64,000 nucleotides of DNA from CAZTBB01 sp964611755 (GTDB lineage Bacteria; Pseudomonadota; Alphaproteobacteria; Micavibrionales; Micavibrionaceae): NCBI GenBank assembly GCA_964611755.1, contig CAZTBB010000006.1, positions 5,595-69,594 on the forward strand. Direction: 5' to 3'. Each line of letters begins with the position of its first letter. The stretch's first letter is position 1. The position numbers and the translations under genes are program-made. Below, one piece after another: positions 1 to 9,100 of the stretch. The notes under the pieces were generated by a model that saw only the letters and a program-made list of their open reading frames with translations, did not search any database and was not told where the DNA came from.

Positions 1-1517
1 AAGAGGCTGACCTTATTAAGAAGGCTGTGCGTGATCTCTATACGCGTGATGTTGAAGAAATCGAAGTGGCCGGCCATGAGGCGCATAAAGCTGCTAAAGA
101 TTTTATGAAACTCATGATTCCGTCTCATGCCAAGAAGGTAAAGGAATATAAAGAAGATGTTCCTTTGTTCCACAAATACCGCGTTGAAGAGCAAATTCGT
201 GAGATTGGTGAGCCAACGGCCAAGCTGAAATCCGGCGGTTATCTGGTGATTAACCCCACAGAGGCTCTTGTCTCTATTGATGTGAACTCCGGGCGCGCCA
301 CAAAGGAACGCCATATCGAAGAAACCGCATTGAATACAAACCTCGAAGCGGCACAAGAAGTTGCGCGCCAGTTACGTTTACGTGATTTGGGCGGTCTGGT
401 TGTGGTCGACTTTATTGATATGGAGGATCGTCGCAACAATGCCAAGGTGGAACGCAAGTTAAAAGAGGCCCTCTCATCGGATCGTGCCCGCATTCAAATT
501 GGCCGCATATCATCCTTCGGGTTGTTAGAAATGTCGCGCCAGCGCCTTAATCCATCTCTGACGGAGGCACAATTTGAAACCTGTCCAACCTGTCATGGGA
601 TTGGTAATATTCGCACCCGCGATGCGGCATCCATTCTTGTCCTCAGAGCTATTGAAGAAGAGGGGATTCGTGGACGCGCTGCGCAGCTGATTGTGCATCT
701 CTCTAATGATGTTGCCTTATACCTCTTTAATCATAAACGCGAGCATCTTGCCGAGATCGAGGAGCGTTATGGATTAAAGGTAAAGGTTCGCGTAGATGCG
801 GATATGGGTGCTGGATACCGTATTGAAGTCTCTAAGCCGGCTGATGATTATGTTGCTGACTCAGATAGCCAGCAAGATGATGATGATCAGCAAGGTGATC
901 AGGACGGAAACAAATCAGAACGCGGTGGGCGTGGTCGCGGTGGCCGCGGGCGTAACCGCAATGATAACCGCAATGATAACCGCAGAGGCCGCGGGCGTAA
1001 TAATAAGCGTTACGATTCTGATCAGGATCAGGACGAAGCTCAGGATAATTCTGAGGATGAAACTGCGGGTGATACATCTGTGCAAGAGGATCATTCCGAT
1101 GACAAACCGAAGAAACGCGGTAGCCGTGGTCGTGGTCGTAAGAAAACGGATGAGGGCCCGGATAACGTAGATAGTGCGCAGGATGATGCACAATCACATG
1201 AGGCTCCTTCTGATGATGCTGAGGGCGCAAAGGATGAAAAGCCTAAACGTCGTGGCCGTAAAAAGAAGGAAGAAGCCGGAGATGACGCGACTAAAGCTCC
1301 TGAAGCAAGCTCAGATGATGCCAAGGCAACAGAGGAGAAGCCTAAATCGCGTGGTCGTAAAAAAAAGACTGAGGATGCCAAGGTGATCGAAAAGCCGGCA
1401 AATGACTCGGCGCAAGAGCCCAAAGAGCCAGAGAATAATCATGCCGAGCAGTTCGAAACGGTAAACGAAGCACCGAAAACCAAGAAAAAAGGCTGGTGGA
1501 ACAAGCTGGTTGATTAA
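1..1517 (+). CDS. rne: Ribonuclease E/G, 3' part (5' end outside window)
   Basis: The reading frame is open from base 3, so the gene is cut by the window edge and the GTG at 27 is not its start. The conserved RNase E/G catalytic region is visible: the DVNSGR segment and a VVDFIDM segment supply the acidic magnesium-binding residues of the DNase I-like domain, and CPTCHG is the zinc-link cysteine pair that joins protomers. RNase E makes the initiating cuts in mRNA decay and in rRNA and tRNA processing. After about residue 270 the protein becomes a low-complexity tail of acidic stretches alternating with basic RGRG and KPKxRGRKKK repeats, as expected of the disordered degradosome and RNA-binding scaffold. 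It ends in KKKGWWNKLVD. The family call is firm; RNase E rather than RNase G rests on the long tail. Confidence 0.93.
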   Translation, partial: EADLIKKAVRDLYTRDVEEIEVAGHEAHKAAKDFMKLMIPSHAKKVKEYKEDVPLFHKYRVEEQIREIGEPTAKLKSGGYLVINPTEALVSIDVNSGRATKERHIEETALNTNLEAAQEVARQLRLRDLGGLVVVDFIDMEDRRNNAKVERKLKEALSSDRARIQIGRISSFGLLEMSRQRLNPSLTEAQFETCPTCHGIGNIRTRDAASILVLRAIEEEGIRGRAAQLIVHLSNDVALYLFNHKREHLAEIEERYGLKVKVRVDADMGAGYRIEVSKPADDYVADSDSQQDDDDQQGDQDGNKSERGGRGRGGRGRNRNDNRNDNRRGRGRNNKRYDSDQDQDEAQDNSEDETAGDTSVQEDHSDDKPKKRGSRGRGRKKTDEGPDNVDSAQDDAQSHEAPSDDAEGAKDEKPKRRGRKKKEEAGDDATKAPEASSDDAKATEEKPKSRGRKKKTEDAKVIEKPANDSAQEPKEPENNHAEQFETVNEAPKTKKKGWWNKLVD

Positions 1518-1542
1518 GAGATTGATCCGCTTGCTGGTTGTG

Positions 1543-2295
1543 TTAACGCGCTTTCAGGACATGAAAGAAATGATAGGTTCCGGCCGGCGGGATGTTTGTC
1601 GCATTGCCTTCAAAACATCCGGTGGTGCGGCCGAATAAGACCTGATCGGTATCGGTAATCGATCTAAATTGGCCGGTTGTACCAAATTCTCCTGTGAAAT
1701 GCCCTGCTGTATTGCTCCAGGCATGCCCCTGATCGGCAGGAATGCCTCCGGCCGGGGTGGCCAAATTCACCATAAAATTGATTTCTTCACAGAGCTCTTG
1801 TCGAATGAATGGCAAGAACACAATCAAATCTATTTCTCGTGGCACGGCGCATAAGTCCGAGCCGACACGTCTTAGGCATGAATTACCGGCAAATAACCAA
1901 TCACCATAATAGGTCTGCGCGCTGTTGGCCGCATCAAGCCATACGGGGTTTACGTTTTTGTATACCATTCCGGCACCATCCGCGTGGAATATACGGCAAT
2001 CATTGGATGTGCAATTGGCGTTTGTGTAATCGGTTGTAGAGATATCATTCTCAAAGCTGATATCGCTCTCGGATATGCCGCGCAGTGTCATGTTTTGTAC
2101 TGCTGCCTCAATGCTTTTGGCATAGCGCATGATTTCTCCGGCCTTGATGCGCGCCTGTTCGATATCACCTGCTTGATCAACGGAACTGCCCGATCGGCTT
2201 AGAACGGCTGTCAATAAGCCAAGCATTACAACGGCAATAAGAATAAACCAGAGGACGTTGCCATGTTCGGATGATCGATTTTGATGGTTTTGCAT
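1543..2295 (-). CDS. Pilin-like single-pass membrane protein, uncharacterised
   Basis: A 250-residue protein starting MQNHQNRSSEHGNVLW. The ATG at 2295 is preferred over an in-frame start at 2376 because GAGAGGGAC lies just upstream and the longer form would run into the preceding gene. A short polar N-terminus is followed by one hydrophobic helix (about residues 14-35), an arrangement like type IV or Tad pilins and pseudopilins. The outside part contains paired cysteines (CTSNDC and others), which suggests disulfides in the periplasm or outside the cell. It lies 68 nt downstream of the aminotransferase gene and may share its transcript. I do not recognise the family; pseudopilin is an inference from topology. 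Confidence 0.6.
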   Translation of the reverse strand: MQNHQNRSSEHGNVLWFILIAVVMLGLLTAVLSRSGSSVDQAGDIEQARIKAGEIMRYAKSIEAAVQNMTLRGISESDISFENDISTTDYTNANCTSNDCRIFHADGAGMVYKNVNPVWLDAANSAQTYYGDWLFAGNSCLRRVGSDLCAVPREIDLIVFLPFIRQELCEEINFMVNLATPAGGIPADQGHAWSNTAGHFTGEFGTTGQFRSITDTDQVLFGRTTGCFEGNATNIPPAGTYHFFHVLKAR

Positions 2296-2363
2296 GATGC
2301 GTCCCTCTCTCTGATTTGTCCCTCTTTTCATTTTATCAGAGTTTGACAGTGATTGAAAAAGCT

Positions 2364-3515
2364 TTAGGCGAGCCATTTTTGCAAACGCGTGCAGCCTTCC
2401 ATCATATCAGCCTCTGATCCGGCATAGGAAATGCGCATTGTTGTATGGCCTCGCGTAAGGTCAAAATCAGTCCCCGCCGTGCAGGCAACTTTGGCTTCGT
2501 CCAGCATGCGGGCGCAGAATTGTTCACTATCATTGGTCAGGTTTGATATATCGGCGTAGAAATAAAATGCACCATTGGCAGCAGAGAGGTTCTCAATCCC
2601 GGCCTTGGGGAGTTCTCGAATAAGTAAATCCCGGTTTTTCTTATATTGGGCAACATAATCATTGAGCACATCCTGGCAATCAAACACACGATAGGCAACT
2701 TCCTGAGAAATGGTCGGTGGCGCTACAAACAGGCTTTCTGAGAGCTTTTTGGTGGCATCAATCATATTCTCGGGCACAACGAGCCAGCCAAGGCGCCAGC
2801 CTGTCATGGCAAAATATTTCGAAAATGTGTTCAAAATAATAACATTATCGGAAAATTTCAGGGCTGTTTCTGCCTTCTCACCATAGGTGATGCCGTGATA
2901 GGCCTCATCCGAAATGAGGCGCACGCCATTATTATCGCACCATTCGCAGATTTTTCTAAGCTCTGCGGCATCAATGATTTCTCCGGTGGGGTTAGCCGGG
3001 CTCTCAATGATCAGGCCGTCTACATTTTTGCAATGCTCTTCCAAAAACGCGGCTGTGGGTTGGTAATTTGTGTCTTTTCCGACCTCCAGTTCAACAATAT
3101 TCAGGCCACAGGCTTTCAGGATATTACGATAGGCGGGATAGGTAGGCGTTGTCAGTGCGATTGTATCGCCTGTCTCAAAGGAGGCTGAAAAAGCAATAAT
3201 AAAGGCTGCAGATGATCCTGCTGTGATAACCACGCGTGAATAATCAATATCTTTGCCATATGTGTCACGGTAATGCACGGCAATGCGATCACGCAATAAA
3301 GCCATGCCCACAGCATCGGTATAGCCTTGCTTTGGATCCTTATCGATCATCTCTTTGGCATATTGCAGCGCCGCATCGGGCGCCCCAAAGCAGGGTTGTC
3401 CGGCCCCCATGCGCACTATGTTATCGCCTGCCGCTTCGCGCGCATTGACCTCCTTTAAAAGGTCCAAGGCACGGAATGAAAGGATGTCGGATCGGGATGA
3501 TAATTTTAGCGGCAT
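2364..3515 (-). CDS. Class I/II PLP-dependent aminotransferase
   Basis: A 383-residue fold-type I aminotransferase. The PLP lysine is K233 in NTFSKYFAMTGWRLGW. Upstream lie the SPANPTG segment and the SDEAYHGI segment that contact the cofactor pyridine ring, and near the C-terminus is the substrate carboxylate arginine region (MRISYAG). Start MPLKLSSRSD is chosen because AGGAAA stands six bases upstream; an in-frame ATG at 3560 would add 15 atypical residues. The family includes aspartate and broad-specificity aminotransferases; substrate cannot be read from sequence. Neighbours (rne, pilin-like gene) give no pathway clue. Confidence 0.85.
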   Translation of the reverse strand: MPLKLSSRSDILSFRALDLLKEVNAREAAGDNIVRMGAGQPCFGAPDAALQYAKEMIDKDPKQGYTDAVGMALLRDRIAVHYRDTYGKDIDYSRVVITAGSSAAFIIAFSASFETGDTIALTTPTYPAYRNILKACGLNIVELEVGKDTNYQPTAAFLEEHCKNVDGLIIESPANPTGEIIDAAELRKICEWCDNNGVRLISDEAYHGITYGEKAETALKFSDNVIILNTFSKYFAMTGWRLGWLVVPENMIDATKKLSESLFVAPPTISQEVAYRVFDCQDVLNDYVAQYKKNRDLLIRELPKAGIENLSAANGAFYFYADISNLTNDSEQFCARMLDEAKVACTAGTDFDLTRGHTTMRISYAGSEADMMEGCTRLQKWLA

Positions 3516-3930
3516 AATAATTTCCTGAGCATTGATTACAAGTGTATTAGCAAGCCACATTTTTGTTTGAAAAACAAGTGCTTCTGAGGCATTCTAAGAG
3601 GCATATAAAGTCATTTTTGCGCCTAATGTTTGAAAATTAGATAAAATTTTATTTAATTTTTATTTGGTTTTTATCAAATAAAACCATTTGAAAATTCAAA
3701 ATTTATTTAAAACGAATTTTATTTACTTTTATTTTACATATTAAGTGATAAAATTAACATATAAGGTGATTGTAATAGGGAAGGTAAGTAAAGACTGAAA
3801 AGTTTACGTATTTGGGAGAGAAATAAGACCAGCAAAAATGGAAGATGGCCCGGGGGATGGGCTTACAAGAGGGATTGGGAAAAAGAAAAATAAGAATAAG
3901 AATTGATACAGTTTTGTCTCTTATGTCATG
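3516..3930. other. AT-rich intergenic region, no gene seen
   Basis: About 415 bases without a convincing open frame. The part from 3630 to 3770 is extremely AT-rich, with runs of TTTTATTT, a short imperfect hairpin (GGTTTTTAT...ATAAAACC near 3665-3684) and the near-palindrome TTTGAAAATTCAAA. It probably holds promoter elements for the minus-strand aminotransferase and for the candidate RNA downstream, but none is clear enough to place. Confidence 0.5.
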
Positions 3931-3935
3931 TGCTT

Positions 3936-4030
3936 AAACCTGTATTGAATATCGATTAGCGACCGGCGTTGCCCCACAATGTTCTCATAAAACGGTCCGA
4001 GATATTTAATACAGGTTTCTTTTTTTGTTT
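3936..4030 (+). ncRNA. Candidate small RNA with 18-bp closing stem and U-tract
   Basis: Bases 3936-3953 and 4001-4018 are complementary over 18 positions with a single G-U wobble. The 47-nt insert can form an inner GACCG/CGGTC stem and a small hairpin with a CCCCA loop (GCGTTG/CAATGT). The 3' arm is followed by CT and long T runs (4020-4040), so an intrinsic terminator closes the element on the plus strand. The minus strand lacks a T-run after the stem, which fixes the orientation. A weak TTGATA lies at 3903-3908. It resembles an independently transcribed regulatory RNA exposing a C-rich loop. It is shorter than usual 6S RNA and lacks the 4.5S core sequence, so I assign no family. Confidence 0.45.
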
Positions 4031-4045
4031 TTTTTGTTTTAATAG

Positions 4046-4075
4046 AAGGCCGTTTAACAAGAACAGGCCTTTTTT
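4046..4075 (+). terminator. Intrinsic terminator abutting the next ATG
   Basis: AAGGCC (4046-4051) pairs with GGCCTT (4066-4071), loop 14 nt, followed by an unbroken T run to 4075. The next base begins the ATG of the secreted-protein gene. It may be a second terminator for the RNA upstream or an attenuator for the gene that follows. Confidence 0.55.
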
Positions 4076-4741
4076 ATGCGCTTATTTTTACCGCTCTTTA
4101 TTTTAGGAATATTATTAACACCACATTCCTCTCTTGCTGAGGAGGGGGGTAAGGCGAAGGATGCCGGTCTTGAGAAGGCCGGCGAGGCGATGGTCCTGAA
4201 GGGGCCTGAGGTGGATTATCTGGAGGAGATGCGCGATCAGATGGATGCGCTCTCAGAGGGGCTCTCGCGCGAGGATAACGCCCATTTTTACGCGATTTAT
4301 ACGGCCTATAATATGGTTGGCACAGTGGGCATTATCAAAGGTGATGTCAGCAAGGCCGTCAAAGCTTGTGGGCATAATAATATCGATCTCAAGGACCCGA
4401 TGAAAACCCGTCTGGATGGATGGCAAGGCAAGATTGATCCTATTCTGAAAGAGACGAGCGCGTTGATAAGCACAGCCATGAAATCACAAACCTATGCCGA
4501 GCCGGACGATATTGAGGATATTTTGGATCTGGCCGATAAGGTGCGCAAGCAAACACGTGCCAACCTCAAGCGTGAGCCTGTTACATCGCTTGAAGCATGC
4601 CAGAATTTGCTCAAGACGATGGATAAAACCGAAAAGGAGCTGGTGGAGTTATTGCGTAATAGCTCTCAAGAGTTTCAGCAACTAGCCGCGCTTTATCAGG
4701 CAGAAAAATCAGATAAAAAAGACGAAAAAACAAAGCCTTAG
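4076..4741 (+). CDS. Secreted/periplasmic protein of unknown function
   Basis: A 221-residue protein with a classical signal peptide: MRLFL, a hydrophobic core FILGILLTPHSSLA, and a probable signal peptidase I site after SLA-EE near residue 21. The mature part is charged and mostly helical, with two cysteines (ACGHN and LEACQN) that could form a disulfide, and a lysine-rich C-terminus. No Shine-Dalgarno sequence precedes the ATG, which follows directly on a terminator-like T run. The glycosyltransferase gene starts 8 nt after its stop, so the two are probably co-expressed. Family not recognised. Confidence 0.65.
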   Translation: MRLFLPLFILGILLTPHSSLAEEGGKAKDAGLEKAGEAMVLKGPEVDYLEEMRDQMDALSEGLSREDNAHFYAIYTAYNMVGTVGIIKGDVSKAVKACGHNNIDLKDPMKTRLDGWQGKIDPILKETSALISTAMKSQTYAEPDDIEDILDLADKVRKQTRANLKREPVTSLEACQNLLKTMDKTEKELVELLRNSSQEFQQLAALYQAEKSDKKDEKTKP

Positions 4742-4749
4742 GATTTTTT

Positions 4750-5793
4750 ATGCGGATACTTCATGTCATGGCGGGGGCAAAATTCGGAGGCGCGGAGACC
4801 GCCTGTATCGATATGTGTATCGCCATGAAAGAGGCCGGGCATGATGTAGCGCTGGCCACGCGCAAAAATCCTCGAAACCAGCGTTTGGTGGATGCCGGCG
4901 TAGATGTGTATACCATGCCTTTTGGCGGCGGGCTTGATTTTTATACCCCCTTAAAGCTGCGGGCGACCATAAAAGCCTTTCAGCCTGACATGGTGCAAAC
5001 ATGGCTGGCGCGCGCCGCTCAGAAAATCCCCAAATGGAAGGGCAGTGCAGAGGATAAGCCCTACCGTGTGCTCTCGCGCCTCGGGGGTTATTATAAAATC
5101 AAATATTTTGCCAATACCGATTATTTCGCCACGATCACACCCGATATAAAACGCCACCTTGAAACACTCGGCGTTGGCTCCGATAAAATCCGTCATATTA
5201 ATAATTTTGCGGAAACGGAAACCGCGACAGCGCCGATTAACCGTGCTGAGTATAACACCCCGCAAGATGCGCCGCTTTTACTGGGGCTTGGTCGCCTGCA
5301 CGAGGCCAAAGCCTTCGATACGCTGATTAAGGCTGTGACTAAAATTCCGGCCGCACATCTCTGGATTGCGGGGGAGGGGCCGGAGCGAGCCAATCTGGAA
5401 CAGCTGATTGATCAGCTTGGGGTGCAAGACCGTATCAAGCTCCTTGGATGGCGCAATGATCGCGCCGCACTGCTGCAAGCCGCTAATATCTGCATGTTTA
5501 CCTCACGTTATGAGCCTTTTGGGACAGTTTTTGTCCAAGCCTGGGCGCAACAATGCCCTGTAATCGTCAGTGATGCCGATGGCCCGCGTCAATTTGTAAA
5601 GCATGAAGAAGACGGCCTTGTCACCAAGCGTGATAATGAACCAGAGATCATAGCCGCGATAGAGCGCCTGATCGCGGAGCCAAAATTCGCCCAAAAACTG
5701 GTGAAAAATGGCCTCAAGCGCTATCAGAATGAATTTACCAAAGACAAATGCGTTGAGAATTACATCGCCTATTATAACGATATTCTCAAATAA
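4750..5793 (+). CDS. Family 4 glycosyltransferase (GT-B fold)
   Basis: A 347-residue GT4-type protein. The N-terminal Rossmann half begins MRILHVMAGAKFGGAE, with the glycine-rich acceptor loop. The C-terminal half contains GLGRLHEAKAFD, LWIAGEGPER and SRYEPFGTVFVQAW, the nucleotide-sugar binding site. In most GT4 enzymes this last motif is E-x7-E; here the second glutamate is glutamine, which may be tolerated or may alter donor handling. No signal peptide or membrane segment, so it is likely a cytoplasmic, membrane-associated enzyme acting on a lipid- or polysaccharide-linked acceptor. It lies 8 nt after the secreted-protein gene and is followed by a strong terminator. Confidence 0.85.
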   Translation: MRILHVMAGAKFGGAETACIDMCIAMKEAGHDVALATRKNPRNQRLVDAGVDVYTMPFGGGLDFYTPLKLRATIKAFQPDMVQTWLARAAQKIPKWKGSAEDKPYRVLSRLGGYYKIKYFANTDYFATITPDIKRHLETLGVGSDKIRHINNFAETETATAPINRAEYNTPQDAPLLLGLGRLHEAKAFDTLIKAVTKIPAAHLWIAGEGPERANLEQLIDQLGVQDRIKLLGWRNDRAALLQAANICMFTSRYEPFGTVFVQAWAQQCPVIVSDADGPRQFVKHEEDGLVTKRDNEPEIIAAIERLIAEPKFAQKLVKNGLKRYQNEFTKDKCVENYIAYYNDILK

Positions 5794-5845
5794 TATCCCC
5801 GTAAATAACTGATTTAAAATGATAATCTGAGTTACTCAGTTCGTT

Positions 5846-5881
5846 CCGCCCCAAAGGAGGGGTGGGGGCGGCTTCTTTTTT
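5846..5881 (+). terminator. Intrinsic terminator of the glycosyltransferase unit
   Basis: CCGCCCC (5846-5852) pairs with GGGGCGG (5865-5871), a 7-bp GC stem with a 12-nt loop, followed by CTTCTTTTTTT. Confidence 0.8.
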
Positions 5882-6185
5882 CATAATGGAAAAAATAGGC
5901 GTGCCCATTTGGTGCTTATATGTATCCCATTGTAGGATTAAAAACCTAATGTGTCAAGGTTTTTAACCCTTTCTTAAGAGGTGTTAAAAAAGCGTAAACA
6001 ATTGATTTTATTGAATTTTTTGCCTATTTTTTCTTGCAATTTCTGCTGTGTTATGGCAAGATGGGGGCAAAATGGCGTGAAGACTATTTTGACTCTGGCC
6101 CAAATAAAAAATGATCAGGCCATGAGAAATAAGAATAAAAGCAAGTCAAAACAAGAGCTTGCAAATGATATAAGAGGGTATAACT
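5882..6185. other. Intergenic region, no gene seen
   Basis: About 300 bases. An open frame of 75 codons from 5981 has no ribosome-binding site, an unlikely composition and runs into the next gene, so I do not call it. The end of the region carries AGAGGG, the ribosome-binding site for the GTG start at 6186. Confidence 0.45.
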
Positions 6186-9100
6186 GTGGCAGATCCACGT
6201 ATAGGTGAAATAAAGCGGGTTTTAAACCGCTACCTCCCGGAGGAAGAGCATTTTGATGTGAGTTCAAATGCGTTCACCGAAGATGAATTTGCACGTTTCC
6301 AAAGCTTGCTGCGCGAACTTCAAAATGTTGATGGGCTTGAGATTTCTGGCCCGCGTGATGGAACATATCAAGCAGGACAAGCGCAAGCCCTTATTGATCA
6401 TTTAGATGCAATATTAGATGCAAGGCCCGATGGCCTTGGAGCTGCTTTAGGCTCTAATAGAAATGCCTTGAGTGCGGGCTTTGGTTCAGAACGTTTAAGA
6501 GAGATGGGCGCCCCTGAGATTTTTGTGGAAAATCCGCAGCTGTTTGTTCAGCTCGTAGACACAGACCTTCCTAGCATTCTTGATGAGCTGGATGGTCTGG
6601 CGAATGACAATCTTCTAACAACGGAAACACCGGAACAGCGCGAAGTACGTCTTGAAGGCGTGCGCGCTGAGTGGCAAGCACAAGAAGAGCGCATGGCCGC
6701 GCTCGAAGGGTATTTGTTTGATAATGGCCATTTTGCTGTCGAGGTTGAGGTCGAAACCTCGCCAGAATCGCAGGCGCCTGAGGCGGATCCACGCGTGGCG
6801 ACCTTGAAGGGGATGCTGAATGAGTATCTTCCTGCGGCTGAGCAAATGAATGTTGCCGCAGAAGCAGGGCAAATATTCTCGGACACGGAATTTGAACAAG
6901 GGCGTGCGCTTATTCAATCATTGCAGGCTATGGCAGGAATTGATCCGGCCGACGGTGTTTATCAGCAGGGGCAAGCCGAAATTATTCAAGAAGCATTGGC
7001 CGACAGTGTAGCCCCTATTCGAGAGATGCTTGATGAGGGCGGTGCTGTGGGGGCGGGGGCTGCACGAATACTTCTACAACGCCGAAATGAAGATAATAAT
7101 CCTGACAATGATATCCCTGAGGTCTTTGCGGAGGATCCACGTAAACTCATTACGTTCGTTGATAGTGATATTGCAGAAATAGGGAGTTTACTGGATTCGT
7201 TGACACAGGATGGCGTTTTGGCGCCGTATTATGAAGGTGTGCCCACAGTCCAGACCGAATATGTCACCGTTACAGAAGAAGAGCGCCGCAGTGAGTTTGT
7301 GCGTGAGGTGCCAACCACCGCTGAGATTGAAGATCTTCCAGAAGACCAATTAGAGGCAGGTTTGCAGGTGCCGCCGGCAACTCTTGTGGCCATTCACCGC
7401 GCCGCCTCTGAATTTTTGGATGAGGCCGGTATCGATCCGGAGCGCGGCAATGACAATTTCCTGACCCCCGAGCGCGTTGAAGCCTTGCGCGGGACGGAAG
7501 GGTTTGATGAATTTTATACGATGTTGGAGCCTTTGATCGAGGCGGAGCTCTACACCGATCCGGATCAGGATCGTGAGCATTCCCGCGTGATCGAAGCCGA
7601 GCTTGAGCGCCTGCGCGAGCATATCCATATCGATGGTCAGATTGTGCGTGATAATCAGATCAGTGACGATGAACGCATGATGGCATGGTTGTTGATCAAC
7701 CTCGCGGGTGAGAATAGCTTGGGACTTGATTTTGATGTGTCTGCGCTTGCCGAAGCCATGGGCAATCATAGCCAGATTGGAGATAATCCATTCCGTTTCC
7801 ATGAGATGCGTATGGGGGAGCGCCGTCTGTTAGAAATGGTGGGTCAAAGTGATAATCCTGGCTTTGAAAGCAATATGAGTGGCTGGAGCGTCATCTTTAC
7901 AGGTGTCAGCCTCTCACAGTTGATGGGGGAGAGCGATGGCGCGGCGCCGACATCCTATGAGGATTTGGCATCCCAAGAACTCTATGATGCCGTTTTACGT
8001 GTTTATGACCAGGCTGCCGAGGCTCTGGCCGCGGGTCAGGGCACAGATGCGGATGAACTGGTGGCACATTATCTGGATTATGCGCTGGGCACGGATCCGG
8101 CCTTTGCGGAGTTGAATGCGCTTTTGAGCCTGCCATCTTTTGCCAGCCGCAAGGATGACTTGGTGCATCTCATTACTGTTACAGGGCGCGATGGGCTTGA
8201 TTTGGCAGGGTTTCAAGAGCGGTTGATGCCGAGCAGCTTTATTGCGGAGTATGGCGGCATGGATAATAGCTCTGTGCGCCAGTATTCGCGCTATCAGCCG
8301 GCAAGCTTTGAGGTGCCGGATGTTGTTCTCGAGACATTGGGTGTTGAAAGACAGGAGCTGTTAGAGGCCTATAGCGGGCGCTCTTATATTGGTGGCCCGC
8401 TGGTTATGGAGGGCGCGGATGGCGTTACCTATCTGGTGGATGTAGATGTCACGACCGGCATTATGGTGCCCTATACGCTTGATGAGACCAATGATGCCGG
8501 TGAGACAATGCGCGATGTGTATGATCGCTATACGGAGACCTATGGCACGCCTATGTCATTTGAGGCGCGTGATGAGCTGTATCTGGAATTGCGCGGTTTT
8601 GATGTGTTTAATTTTTATGCGACCGGCGGTGTTGGCGGGGATGATACCTCGCTTGGTTATTATTCATTTGGCCATGCTGGTGGGATCGAGCAAAGTTTGA
8701 ATGCGCTTTATTACAGAGCGAGCGGGGATTATCTCAACCGTGAATTGCCGGCGCGTCAAGACAGGCCATTGGCGGAAGTGTTCAACCCACCGAATTTGTC
8801 GGTGGATGCCCAGCGTGATGTGGCTGCCGATGTGTTGGGCCGTTTGGGTATTCTGGATCGCTTTGCGGCACTTGATGTTGATGTGCTGGATGATCCGGCG
8901 CGGCTTGATGCGCTCAGCTTGCAGTATCGTCAATTGACGGAAAGTGCCGAGAATTCTATGGGATGGCGCGAATTTATGATTACCCGGCAAGATGGGGTGA
9001 ATTATCTTGTCTTCGGCCGCGGCCATCAAGAGGTTGTGGTTCTGGAATTGCCTGATGATTATGCCGCGACTGGCCTTTTGCAAGGTCTGCCGCAGGATAG

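Noticed and set aside
832..1423. Long open frames on the strand opposite the RNase E tail
   Set aside because: They mirror the repetitive acidic/basic coding sequence and have no ribosome-binding site or family features.
3630..3770. AT-rich repeats as a CRISPR leader or mobile-element end
   Set aside because: No repeated units with spacers, no flanking direct repeats and no transposase nearby.
5981..6208. 75-codon open frame before the 1131-residue gene
   Set aside because: No ribosome-binding site, odd composition, overlaps the next gene's start; probably chance.
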